The notes beneath the pieces are model-generated. The model was not told the DNA's origin. It made no database searches and worked only from the letters and a program-made list of their open reading frames with translations. Below are positions 9,533 to 19,347 of a stretch of DNA of 64,000 bases, piece after piece (the first letter of the stretch is position 1; the number at the start of each line of letters is the position of its first letter). Both the position numbers and the translations under genes were made by a program. Source of the DNA: Pseudomonadota bacterium (GTDB lineage Bacteria; Pseudomonadota; Gammaproteobacteria; Pseudomonadales; Pseudohongiellaceae); the NCBI GenBank assembly GCA_027623555.1, contig JAQBSZ010000003.1, positions 51,082-115,081 on the forward strand, read 5' to 3'.

Positions 9533-9915
9533 CGGTGCGCTTCCCTCGCCTGCAGTAACCACTTGTTGGCATCAATCAGATTCCTGAAAATATCGAGATT
9601 GGATTGGGTTTGCTCAATCTGACAATATTTTTCGAGTAGTGGCTTCAGATCCATTTTAATCGGAGCGGGGAAGACAAACGCCTTGCGATCGCCGCTACGA
9701 GACCAACGATTTCTCTTTCTCTCTGCCCGCTTGGGTAACTCTGCCTCAATGCCGAGAAAATTGGCAACAGAGAAATCCCACAGCACCAGGTTGCTACGAT
9801 TACCCTTGTAGTAATGATCGATGCACTTGAGTAATTCTTTCGGCGTTACGTCGCCTGAGACTGAGATGACAGTGAGACCGCTGGAACTATCCAGGAAGGA
9901 TTCAATCGTGGGCAT
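9529..9915 (-). CDS. hypothetical protein (STAS/SpoIIAA-like size)
   Basis: 128-aa ORF; family not certain. Confidence 0.55.
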   Translation of the reverse strand: MPTIESFLDSSSGLTVISVSGDVTPKELLKCIDHYYKGNRSNLVLWDFSVANFLGIEAELPKRAERKRNRWSRSGDRKAFVFPAPIKMDLKPLLEKYCQIEQTQSNLDIFRNLIDANKWLLQAREAHR

Positions 9916-10007
9916 AACATACTGCTAAATGTTAGTAAGACAGCCCCTATTACAAAGCCTTTCCGCCTGATTGTCACCTTGAGGAATTACCACAGTAAGC
10001 AGTTTCC

Positions 10008-10033
10008 GGTGCCAGGCACCAGTGCCTGGCGCC
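10008..10033. repeat. palindrome GGTGCCAGGCACCAGTGCCTGGCGCC
   Basis: Core GGTGCCAGGCACC recurs at 42845..42857 and 44790..44802. Confidence 0.7.
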
Positions 10034-10053
10034 CTTTGTTGCTTGTGTTGGGC

Positions 10054-11334
10054 TCAGGTCTGAATCGAGGGGTTGAAGAAGTCGATATCTTCAGCATTCA
10101 GCGGGAACAACTGGGCGACACTGGATTGCTCCAGGCCACTCAAGACACGCATCGCCTGGTGCAGGTGCTTCGGCTCCAGGCGGACACCGTTGAGGCTATT
10201 ATCGACCTGCAAGGTGACGGGGTTGATGTTCAGTGCATTGTGAACCTCATCGGTGGCGCCAACCACACGGTTACCCCAGGTGGCGCCCTGCTCAATAATG
10301 ATGGCACTGCCGAATGGCCAGTGGTCTTTGCCTCCGCCGGCGTTGTAATACGGCGTGCGGCCGAAGTCAGAGGCCATGGTCAGCACGATCTTGTCGGCAT
10401 ATCCTCCGGCCTCGGCCGTGTCGAAGATATACGCCACCAGGTCGGTGAGCTTGGCAAGAAATTCGAAATGATCCGCATCATGGGTCTGGTGAGTATCGAA
10501 ACCATTGAAACCGAGTTGTGCCGAAACGCAGAGCCCGGACTGGTACGCCAACAGCGCTAATTGGGCAGCCCGAAAATCGTTATCTGGCTCAAACGTATCC
10601 GGCAACAAATCGGCAAAGGCATCCAGGTCGTCGCGAGTCGCGTTGGCGAGAAACAGGTTGTTCATGCCGGATTGCTGACGCGGCAACAAGCTCTCACTGC
10701 CCATTAATCGATCCAGGCGAGCATTCTGAAACTGGGTGATCAAGTCCAGTTCGCCAGCCTCAAACAGGTCATAGGTGATATCACCTCCCTGAACCTGCGA
10801 ATCGTTGACGAGGTTGCGGATCAGATCAGGATTCTGCAGTCGGCTGAAGCGGGTAATGCCCGCGGTCTCACTGTAACCATTAGCATGTACCAACGAGAGC
10901 GGCAGTTCTGGTCCGATGGCACTGGAGGCGATCGCGCCGAAACTCGGATAGCCGAAACCAAGGCGGCCGCTCCAGGTGTGACGGCGGCCGTCGTCGTGGG
11001 AGTTCGTCTGGGTATCGATGCCGTTGATCACCAGCATATCCTGGTAAAAACGTTCGAAGAACTGCTGGTTGTTCGCCACCGGCGCATAGGCGATGTTGCC
11101 GACCTGTTGAATACTGGCCGAACTTGCCCAGTTGTTAATGTTGCGCTCCCCTCCCTGGTTGACCTTGGGATCACAGAAACTGGTGACATCCCAGCCACCG
11201 ATGGCCGCCAGCGAAATGTAGAACTTACCGGTGTAAGGTTCCAGGGCTGACGCGCTATGCATTGGCCAGGGCGCGGTTACACCGAGTCCCGCCATGCCGA
11301 GTAGTTTAGTAAATTCGCGTCGTTTCATCTTCAT
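10054..11334 (-). CDS. DUF1501 domain-containing protein (Tat-type signal)
   Basis: KRREFTKLLGMAGLG Tat-like leader; LTMASDFGRTPYYNAGGGKDHWPFGSAIIIE. Confidence 0.85.
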   Translation of the reverse strand: MKMKRREFTKLLGMAGLGVTAPWPMHSASALEPYTGKFYISLAAIGGWDVTSFCDPKVNQGGERNINNWASSASIQQVGNIAYAPVANNQQFFERFYQDMLVINGIDTQTNSHDDGRRHTWSGRLGFGYPSFGAIASSAIGPELPLSLVHANGYSETAGITRFSRLQNPDLIRNLVNDSQVQGGDITYDLFEAGELDLITQFQNARLDRLMGSESLLPRQQSGMNNLFLANATRDDLDAFADLLPDTFEPDNDFRAAQLALLAYQSGLCVSAQLGFNGFDTHQTHDADHFEFLAKLTDLVAYIFDTAEAGGYADKIVLTMASDFGRTPYYNAGGGKDHWPFGSAIIIEQGATWGNRVVGATDEVHNALNINPVTLQVDNSLNGVRLEPKHLHQAMRVLSGLEQSSVAQLFPLNAEDIDFFNPSIQT

Positions 11335-11353
11335 GTCTCGCTATAGTCGTACT

Positions 11354-14146
11354 TTATTCGTAGATAAACTTGTAGTCGCGCAGCATGTAATTCACTACCG
11401 CCGTCCAACTACGCAGTGTCTGATTCGGGTCTGACTGTATCGGATTGGGCACATTCTCTAACAGGCACAGTTCAGTAGTGCTACTCACGGCGGCTCCCTT
11501 CCCGGCTGCCACCCTGGCCTGCCAGATCGCTACGAACAAATCATAGGTCGCGTCGATCTCAGGATCATTAATCGAAAGATCTTCTCCCCATAAATTCATA
11601 TGCAGTTTCTGTATGTTGTTGCGAATTGCAGTGGGATTAGTTGTCGGCAGGGTGCTCATTTCAACTTCGGTGAACAACTTGCGATCAATCTGGTCCTTGG
11701 AAAAATCCAGCGACGCTATGGCGCAGGAGGTCTCGTTAGCCATAGCCGTAACTACCGTGCTCATCAGGGTGGTGAGTTCAGTAGCCCGCTCGGTGATTCC
11801 AAATGAATCAATGCCGCCATAGATCAAGCTATAGGCGAAGTCCAGTGCGCTGACAGTCCCGTAATCCCAGCTATAGCCGGTCGCATCGATCAGCTTGCGA
11901 TTCAATTGCTCAGGCGTCAGCAACTTGCCATTGCCGATACCCTGCAACTCGACTTCCTGCACCGGATCCATCTCGGTAACCGAGCCAGCGCGGAAGTGAT
12001 CGCTCATGGCGAGGTCCACCAGCATGTCCTTGAGGTTATGAGCCCCATTGCCTGCAGTTCCCGCCACGAAGTCGGCAGCCAGTTGTTGCATCAACTGCTG
12101 TTCTGCCGTGTAAGCAGCCAGGCTGGACAGGTAGTCCAAATCTTCAGGATTCTCTGGTTGAGCATAGGGATCCCGTCCGATCACGGCGGGGTACCAGAAG
12201 TGGACGGTGCCGAAACCAAAGCGGCTGTCCTGAACGAATTCCTGCGCCAGCCATTGCAGGGAATTGTCTGGATCCGGAGCCAAAAGCTCGCCAAAACCCG
12301 GTGCCAGCATGTCGGAGTACCAGGTATCCCCAAGTTGAAAGCCACTGAATGGATCGTTGCGGTAGGACCCTGGCAGTGAATTCAGTCCGCCGGGTTGATC
12401 GCGATAGTAACCGTCGTCGCCGTAATTCTGGAAGGAGCCTGCAACCGGATCCATGATGGTGTGGCAAACCACGCAGTTTTCATTGTTCAGCGTGGGATTA
12501 TTCTCATCGGCCAGCGCATCCGGGTCAGTGGTTCGTTCGGCCAGCGCTTCAATATCGACACCGAGGAAGAAGTAGTAAGCCCAGCGTGCCCGCGCACGAT
12601 TACGATTGGTCTCGGTCGATTCAAAGCGCGAGAGGAATGCCGGTGAGTTGAGAATGCCAGCATGAGGATACACTGTAGGAATGTTAAAACTCTTGTTCGG
12701 ATTATTCGGTCCGCAAATCGTGCAGCGATAGTACTCGGTGATTCTTCCCTCGCGCCATTCGTCGAAATCGTTGTAGTCATCGAAGACAACGTTGCCACCA
12801 TAAATCTCGGCTGAATAAGGATTCACCATAATGTAGTCGGCGGTCAGGATTTCTGTGTAGGGCCGCTCATTCGTTACCACGTGGGCAATGAGTTGTTCCG
12901 GCTCCTGAGCCAGAGCCGCACTGGCCAGCAATCGAGTCGTGCGCGTGTCCGGGTTCTGGTAGTACTGCATGGAATTCGGGTACCGGTAACGATCCACGAT
13001 ACCGAACAGGTTAAAAGAGAACGCCTCGGTAAGCAGTCGATCGTTGGCGCTTTCGATCAGGAAATCATTGAATCCGAATTCGCTCATCAGGGCGCGAATT
13101 CCGCTGCGCAACTCCTCATCACCACCGGTTACACTGGCGAGCTCGGCATCTGTAGGCAGTCGTCCGGCAAACAACAGTGCGGCCTTGCGCAGTGTCTCTT
13201 CATTGTCCATGCGGATTATCGCGGCAAAGATATTGCCGCCGCTGCCACCACCACCAGTGATGTCGGTTAACGCGGTAGCGACAAACTGCGACCACAAATC
13301 AAAGTCCGCAGTGCCCGCCGCCAGCTGTACCCCGCCTCCATGTGTCTGGCCCTGTGGTTTAGTCAGGATCAATGACGCGGCGTTCGGTACGGTCTGCAGA
13401 TAATTCATCAAGGTGTTGTAATTAATAGCCTGGTAGTCAGGCGTATTGGTATCAACATAATGCAGCGCGCTGGTACCGGCGATACCCCCGACCTTGTGAC
13501 AGACGATGCAACGGGCCTGGACAATCGGTGTGGAAATCGTGTCTTTGTACAGGGTAAAACTGGCCGCTTCGCTGTTGTCATCGGCGATGAAGAATGTCAG
13601 TGGCACGCCACTGAAATACAGCTCATTCGGAGCAGCCACCGTATCGTAAGCCAGATAGAGTGCCAGGGACGCATTGAAGACCCCGGCAGGCCCGAAGGGG
13701 ACGTCATCGACGATGGTAATCGCTTCACTGGCCTGTAAGGTCTTGTTTGGAATGGCCGCTTGCAAACCTTCCAGGGTGGAATCCCACAGCTCATAGGCGC
13801 CAGACTCCACTCGCATGAAGACCTGCTCTCCCATGGCAATAAGTACATACAGGTTACCGGTGCTATTCACATGGCCCGGCTCCACCTGGATTTCTGTCAT
13901 TACATCTATGGGCTGGTCGAAGGCAAAACTGAAGCCGTAAGAGACGCCATTGTCGGCGGAGGCACCGGCAAAGAATCTTGCCGAGGTTGGCGTACCGGTC
14001 AGACTACTTGGGGCAGTGAGTTCGGGCAGCTGCGCCACCGCCAGGGAGGCGAACAGCGGCAAGCCAATAGCAGCTAGTCGCTGCAGGCATTTAAGCCTGG
14101 TTGATCTGTTGCTGTTGCTGCTATTAGTCATCATCGCTGTTCTCAT
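11354..14146 (-). CDS. large secreted c-type cytochrome-like protein paired with DUF1501 protein
   Basis: CIVCH and CVVCH haem-binding motifs; adjacent DUF1501 gene. Confidence 0.75.
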   Translation of the reverse strand: MRTAMMTNSSNSNRSTRLKCLQRLAAIGLPLFASLAVAQLPELTAPSSLTGTPTSARFFAGASADNGVSYGFSFAFDQPIDVMTEIQVEPGHVNSTGNLYVLIAMGEQVFMRVESGAYELWDSTLEGLQAAIPNKTLQASEAITIVDDVPFGPAGVFNASLALYLAYDTVAAPNELYFSGVPLTFFIADDNSEAASFTLYKDTISTPIVQARCIVCHKVGGIAGTSALHYVDTNTPDYQAINYNTLMNYLQTVPNAASLILTKPQGQTHGGGVQLAAGTADFDLWSQFVATALTDITGGGGSGGNIFAAIIRMDNEETLRKAALLFAGRLPTDAELASVTGGDEELRSGIRALMSEFGFNDFLIESANDRLLTEAFSFNLFGIVDRYRYPNSMQYYQNPDTRTTRLLASAALAQEPEQLIAHVVTNERPYTEILTADYIMVNPYSAEIYGGNVVFDDYNDFDEWREGRITEYYRCTICGPNNPNKSFNIPTVYPHAGILNSPAFLSRFESTETNRNRARARWAYYFFLGVDIEALAERTTDPDALADENNPTLNNENCVVCHTIMDPVAGSFQNYGDDGYYRDQPGGLNSLPGSYRNDPFSGFQLGDTWYSDMLAPGFGELLAPDPDNSLQWLAQEFVQDSRFGFGTVHFWYPAVIGRDPYAQPENPEDLDYLSSLAAYTAEQQLMQQLAADFVAGTAGNGAHNLKDMLVDLAMSDHFRAGSVTEMDPVQEVELQGIGNGKLLTPEQLNRKLIDATGYSWDYGTVSALDFAYSLIYGGIDSFGITERATELTTLMSTVVTAMANETSCAIASLDFSKDQIDRKLFTEVEMSTLPTTNPTAIRNNIQKLHMNLWGEDLSINDPEIDATYDLFVAIWQARVAAGKGAAVSSTTELCLLENVPNPIQSDPNQTLRSWTAVVNYMLRDYKFIYE

Positions 14147-14177
14147 GCTCCAAAAATTGCCTGGTTATGTCCGCCGA

Positions 14178-15020
14178 TTACTCAGCCAACACCTGATTCA
14201 CAAATGCCTGCAGGTTCAGAAAATCCTGGCTCGAAGGAGTCAGTTGCACACCACCGGTATGATTCATACCTTGCGGTCTTGAAAGAATCTCGGAAGAACC
14301 ATTCGGCACATTTTTAATGTAGTTCACCAGCGTGTTGTAATTGGTGGTCTGAAAATTGGCAACCCCGCTATTCACATAATGCAGAGCACTGTCCGTCGCT
14401 ACACCACCGACTTGATGGCAGATGATGCACTTGGCCTGAATAATGGGAGAGGAGATCGTGTCGACATACAGCTGCAGACTGGCTGCAGTGGTTTGTTCGG
14501 ATTCAATGGCTACACTTAAGGGAGCGCCACTGTAAAATATTTCGCCCGGCGCGGCCATGCTGTCATAGGCGAGAAAGATTGCCAGCGTGGTATCAGAAAC
14601 ACCCGCCGGTCCGAACGCCACATCATTGACAATATTGATCGGTTCACTGGCTTGCAGTGTCTTGGCTGGAAATGCCGCCTGCAAGTTTGGCAGTGACAAA
14701 TCCCAAATTTCGTAGTCGCCAGACTCCACACGCTGGAAGTACAGACCATCCCAAACGATAAACACATAGAGATTGCCCATGGTATTGACATGGCTGCTCT
14801 CCACCTGAATTTCCGTGTCCACATCGATAGCCTGGTCGTAGCCGAAGCTGCTTGCAAAGCTGGAGCCATTATCAGCGGAGGCGCCACCGAAAAATCTCGC
14901 TGTGGTCGGTGCACCACTTATACTGGAAGGCGACCCCAGTTCTGGCAATTGCGCCATGGCAGCAGGGCTTACCAAACCCGCTAGAACCAGAGAGAGTACT
15001 GCTGTCTGTAAATTTTTCAT
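14178..15020 (-). CDS. paralog of the N-terminal ~280 aa of the adjacent 930-aa cytochrome-like protein
   Basis: LPELGSPSSISGAPTTARFFGGASADNGSSF... vs LPELTAPSSLTGTPTSARFFAGASADNGVSY...; CIICH motif. Confidence 0.85.
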   Translation of the reverse strand: MKNLQTAVLSLVLAGLVSPAAMAQLPELGSPSSISGAPTTARFFGGASADNGSSFASSFGYDQAIDVDTEIQVESSHVNTMGNLYVFIVWDGLYFQRVESGDYEIWDLSLPNLQAAFPAKTLQASEPINIVNDVAFGPAGVSDTTLAIFLAYDSMAAPGEIFYSGAPLSVAIESEQTTAASLQLYVDTISSPIIQAKCIICHQVGGVATDSALHYVNSGVANFQTTNYNTLVNYIKNVPNGSSEILSRPQGMNHTGGVQLTPSSQDFLNLQAFVNQVLAE

Positions 15021-15197
15021 CGACTCGTAATCCTTAACATTTTGCTGGTTATAGACCGGGGCGAATTCGCTCGCGCCAGCCTGCGCTTCCCTCTCAGCAC
15101 ATACATGTACTGTGGAGAGTGATGACGCTTACTAACCTAAACGTTGCAGATCGAGTTTGGTTTACCGGGGAGAGAAATCCTGGGCTACTACTTAAAA

Positions 15198-16598
15198 CTA
15201 CACCAGTCCAAAACCTGCGCGATAGACCTTGTCGAGATAGGCGTTGGCGCCATCGTCGTTGGTGAATCGCATGTTGGCCTCATCATATTCCAGTACCGTG
15301 TTCTCGCTGGCTCGCACGGTGGCGATATTGCCCAGCAACATGGTCTCGGTAAGGCGGCCCGCATAGTCAAAGTCCGAAGTAGTTACCTTGCTGCGGTCCT
15401 TGATGGCATCGATCCACTCCTGGTAAATCCCAGGCGACCTCGCCATTGTCCCTGCAAGTTGTTGATACTCCAAATGTTTTCTCTCAGGAATGAGACGTGG
15501 TTCACGACCATAGACGCCGTGCATGAGGGTATTGTGATCGCCAACGATCAATACCCCGCCATCGTTGTCTCCCAGCATCCGGCCCTGCTCCAGAAATTCA
15601 GGACGTTCCGGCAGTAATCCACCGTCATACCAGGTCATTTTCACTCTTGGACGGCGGCCGCGGGCAGGAAATTCAAAGTGAATCTTGGAGGCAATCGGAA
15701 AGGTTTCCAGATTTTTGCCGAAGCGGCTGGAGCTGGCGCTCACTCTATCCGGCAGGCCGAGATCCAATGCCCAGTACGGATGGTCGATGATATGGGCGCC
15801 CATATCGCCTACCACACCAGTGCCGAAATCCAGCCAACCCCGCCAGTTAAACCAGTGATACGCGCGATTCTTGAAAGGGCGATGCCTGGCAGCACCCAGC
15901 CACAAATCCCAGTCCAGATGCGCCGGGATTGGATCGGAGCCTTCCGGGCGAGCGATGCCCTGTGGCCAGACCGGGCGATTGGTCCAGCAATGTACGTCTG
16001 TGACAGTACCCAATGCACCGTCCGCCACTAGTTCATTGATGATTCTGGCCCCTTCTTCGGCATGCCCCTGGTTACCCATCTGGGTTACCACATTGGTCTC
16101 GCGGGCGCGGCGTGCCAGGAAACGGGCTTCAGCCACGGTGTGACAGAGCGGCTTCTGTATGTAGAGATGCTTTCCAAGATTCATGGCATAGGACGCGATT
16201 GGTGCGTGCATATGATCCGGTGTACTAATGAGCAGTGCATCTATCTCCGGATTTTCATCCAGCATGATGCGGTAGTCCCGATAAGTCTTGGCCTTTTCTT
16301 TGAATGGCGCGGCCCAGCTCTCGTTCATGGTTTCGCTAAGACGGGCGTCATCGATATCGCATACCGCATAGATGTTCTCATGGGCGACGGCCTGGATATC
16401 CGAGCGACCCTTGCCACCGGCACCGACGGCGGCGATGTTGATCTTGTCGCTGGGGGAAACATAAGCCGGGCCACCGAGGACGTGACGGGGCACGATCATG
16501 AACGATGAGATAGCCGCGGTTTTCTTGATGAATTCTCTGCGGCTACTCTGTGCATTCGCAGCACTTATCCCGTTGTTGCTTGTTGGTTTGTTTTTCAT
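15198..16598 (-). CDS. Gfo/Idh/MocA family oxidoreductase with Tat-type signal
   Basis: SSRREFIKKTAAISSF leader; NIAAVGAGGKGRSD, HLYIQKPLCHTVAEARF; start at 16598 with SD GGGGGA. Confidence 0.9.
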   Translation of the reverse strand: MKNKPTSNNGISAANAQSSRREFIKKTAAISSFMIVPRHVLGGPAYVSPSDKINIAAVGAGGKGRSDIQAVAHENIYAVCDIDDARLSETMNESWAAPFKEKAKTYRDYRIMLDENPEIDALLISTPDHMHAPIASYAMNLGKHLYIQKPLCHTVAEARFLARRARETNVVTQMGNQGHAEEGARIINELVADGALGTVTDVHCWTNRPVWPQGIARPEGSDPIPAHLDWDLWLGAARHRPFKNRAYHWFNWRGWLDFGTGVVGDMGAHIIDHPYWALDLGLPDRVSASSSRFGKNLETFPIASKIHFEFPARGRRPRVKMTWYDGGLLPERPEFLEQGRMLGDNDGGVLIVGDHNTLMHGVYGREPRLIPERKHLEYQQLAGTMARSPGIYQEWIDAIKDRSKVTTSDFDYAGRLTETMLLGNIATVRASENTVLEYDEANMRFTNDDGANAYLDKVYRAGFGLV

Positions 16599-16753
16599 AA
16601 GGTCCCCCACAAGAGCATTCAATTCAATTAGAGATTCTGTACCACTTACCAAATACTATTGCCCAGCAATTTAGCACATGGGCATCCCATTCATGAACAT
16701 TGGTAATAATAAATTCAGCGTAAAGTGCCCAATTTTTCTATTGTTTACTGTTC

Positions 16754-17158
16754 TCACTTGTTGAGCGGCTCCACGAGCATAAACGTGGCAGTGGTCTTCG
16801 CCACCAGTTTGTCTTCGCAGTAGATAGCTATTTCGCATCGAAAAAGTTGCCGCCCGGCATGGATGACTTCGGCTACCGCTAAGAGCGAATTTCCCCTCGG
16901 TGGCCTGATAAAAGAAATGCTCAGGTCCGTGGTCGCCGACAGCTTGCCTTCCGGCCTGACCGAACGTACCGCAACGCCGGCGGCGGTATCCGCGAGCGAG
17001 GTCAACACACCACCATGTACCCTGCCACCGTTGTTCAGGTGGTGGTCTTTCAGTTCAATCGAGCACGTTGCCTTGCCAGCGGAGAATTCGACGATCTCGA
17101 TGCCGAGGAACTCACCGTAGGGACTCATGGGGGGTTTTTCGATTTCCGTTTTTGTCAT
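16754..17158 (-). CDS. PaaI-family hotdog thioesterase
   Basis: HHLNNGGRVHGGVLTSLADTAAGVAV. Confidence 0.9.
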   Translation of the reverse strand: MTKTEIEKPPMSPYGEFLGIEIVEFSAGKATCSIELKDHHLNNGGRVHGGVLTSLADTAAGVAVRSVRPEGKLSATTDLSISFIRPPRGNSLLAVAEVIHAGRQLFRCEIAIYCEDKLVAKTTATFMLVEPLNK

Positions 17159-17199
17159 TGCTTTCTGTAAGGTGCTTCTTTCTATAACACTACTTTGAT

Positions 17200-19347
17200 C
17201 TAGGGTTCCAGCGGCGCTTCTGCCATCGCCTGGATCAGGTCGATCAACCCTTCGATGTCCCTGAGATCGGCAATCTCTGCCGGCGAGTGACTGTAACGAC
17301 CGGGCCAGGACAGGCCGGCATTGGGTACTCCGTAAATCGTAAACGTAGTGCCGTCGGTGCCACCCTGGGTCAATCCATACTGGGCATCGATAACGGCCTC
17401 GGCAGCGATACGGCGATTACGATCCAGTTCATAGGGAGTCGCCATGCTGGCATTTTCAATCGAGCGCAGCACAGGGCCGTCGCCCAGCGGTGCATAGGCG
17501 AAGTGCGGAGACTCCAGAGGAGTATCGGAGGTAACGAAGGTATCGATACTGTAGACACGGCGCGTACGCATATGGAGTTTACTGGCAAGTTCGGCTGCGC
17601 CATTCAGCCCGCCCTCTTCGCGTACCGACCAGGCGAAGATGACCCGGTTGGGCAAACCAGCAGGGTCGATCCGCTGTAACGCCAGCAACAGAGAAGTACT
17701 ACCTACCCGGTCATCGAGTGACCGGGAGGCGTAACGATAAGGACCGAGCCGATGCCCTTCTTTATAACCGGTGATGCCCATGCCGATGCGCACGCCCAGC
17801 GCGGCCAATTGCTCCGAATTCATGCCAAACCAGGCTTGCACCGAGTCCGGCTGTTTCTGTTGCGGGTCAGCGCGATTCAGAAACACGCCACGAAGTTCAG
17901 GTGCTTCCGGTTGGGACTCGATGTTGATAAACGGATCGAGTTGCATTAAGGCGGGCTGGCCTTCCCAGGCAGTGGCAACCGCACCACCGAGTCTGCGAAG
18001 ATTCACCAGGCCGCTCGCCTCGATGGTTTCAATCTCGTAGCCCACCTCGTCCATGTGTGCCACAAACACGGTTGCCTGGCTTACCGGACCGAACTCGACC
18101 CAGAGGTTGCCGATGTCATCTACCTGGGCGATCTCCCTGGCCCAATCCGGCATGGCGTCATAGACGAGGTTGCGAATCGGCCCTTCGTGACCCGGAACGG
18201 CGGATCGCTCGGCCAGGTCATCGAGTTGCCGTTCGATATCGATCAGGCGGTTCACGTTCTGCGCCGACCCCCATCGACTAAGCACGCCATTGAGAACCTC
18301 AGTTTGTGCGGGCGCCTCAATCCAGTCCGGCATGGCGGCTGAGGAGTCTATTGCGCTGACCAGCGCCTGCAGTAGTTGATTGGCAGCGGCGAGCTCGACT
18401 CGCTCCATTAGCGCATCGGCATTGCTGACCCGAGGTGTGAGTAAGCGCACGCCGTTGGGACTACGGCTGGAAATGCCGGTGGGATTCTGATCGCGAAGGA
18501 TCGTGTCGATGCGTGCGCCGAGTTCAGTTACCACTGCGTTGCGAAATTCCGCCGCGCCGGGCGCGAGTACGATCAAGTCATCGACCCGTGCGTCTCCGAC
18601 CAGGGAGGCGGCGAGCCCGACCCACCCGAACACCTGCTGCACACTGAGCACATACTTCGTGCTGTAGTCCGGCCCGCTGATACCGGCCTCGGCCGCCGCC
18701 ATCAATGCCGCGCAACCGGTACGCGCGCCGGCTCTGGGTCCCGCCACTTCATCAGCATAAAACCAGGCAGGCAAGTTTCTAATAACCGGGTCGAGTAATC
18801 CGATACCCATCGCCGCGACTGCATCGCTGGATTCCGCGCCCACATCCAGCCAGAGGTCATCTTGAGTAATGATGGCCGTTTCGTTGCGGTGCTGGGCGGC
18901 GAAATGTCCATTCGCTATCGCCGAGACGCCGACCAGAGGTCCGCTTCGCGTTAGAATTCGCAGGTGCTGCCCTTCGTGGGCCTGATCCCAAAGTGGGTGA
19001 CGTGACCCGCCTCCAATACGATGCAGGCGCAGGTAGCCATCATCGGTTATCTGACTCACCGCGTAAGAAAAGGCATCGAGAGCACAGGCCACCACCCGTC
19101 GTTGCGGCCCCGACCCGACCAGCTTGGCAAGATTGCCGTAGTGGTCCCTTTCCCAGCCGCTGAAATTATCCAGTATTGCCTGGGTGGCCAGGTGCTCATG
19201 GCCAGTGGGCGCGTCAAGTGCAATCCATCCAGCGATTCGGGACACATCGGCATCCTGAGCATTAGCCTGGCAGGTAAGCGCTGCGCCACACAGACCGACT
19301 AGCAATATCCTGTTAGGAGTTATTTTCATGACAGTTTCACGAATCAA
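17200..19347 (-). CDS. M42-type metallopeptidase with a duplicated, degenerate N-terminal domain
   Basis: C-terminal half has VFVAHMDEVGYE, SLDDRVGS, VREEGG, IDTFVTSD, YSHSPAE; N-terminal half shows a parallel layout without these residues. Confidence 0.8.
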   Translation of the reverse strand: MIRETVMKITPNRILLVGLCGAALTCQANAQDADVSRIAGWIALDAPTGHEHLATQAILDNFSGWERDHYGNLAKLVGSGPQRRVVACALDAFSYAVSQITDDGYLRLHRIGGGSRHPLWDQAHEGQHLRILTRSGPLVGVSAIANGHFAAQHRNETAIITQDDLWLDVGAESSDAVAAMGIGLLDPVIRNLPAWFYADEVAGPRAGARTGCAALMAAAEAGISGPDYSTKYVLSVQQVFGWVGLAASLVGDARVDDLIVLAPGAAEFRNAVVTELGARIDTILRDQNPTGISSRSPNGVRLLTPRVSNADALMERVELAAANQLLQALVSAIDSSAAMPDWIEAPAQTEVLNGVLSRWGSAQNVNRLIDIERQLDDLAERSAVPGHEGPIRNLVYDAMPDWAREIAQVDDIGNLWVEFGPVSQATVFVAHMDEVGYEIETIEASGLVNLRRLGGAVATAWEGQPALMQLDPFINIESQPEAPELRGVFLNRADPQQKQPDSVQAWFGMNSEQLAALGVRIGMGITGYKEGHRLGPYRYASRSLDDRVGSTSLLLALQRIDPAGLPNRVIFAWSVREEGGLNGAAELASKLHMRTRRVYSIDTFVTSDTPLESPHFAYAPLGDGPVLRSIENASMATPYELDRNRRIAAEAVIDAQYGLTQGGTDGTTFTIYGVPNAGLSWPGRYSHSPAEIADLRDIEGLIDLIQAMAEAPLEP

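Noticed and set aside
9979-10560. 193-aa plus-strand ORF and similar long antisense ORFs (for example 24978..25958, 51404..52249)
   Set aside because: They are antisense shadows of well-supported genes with family matches on the opposite strand.
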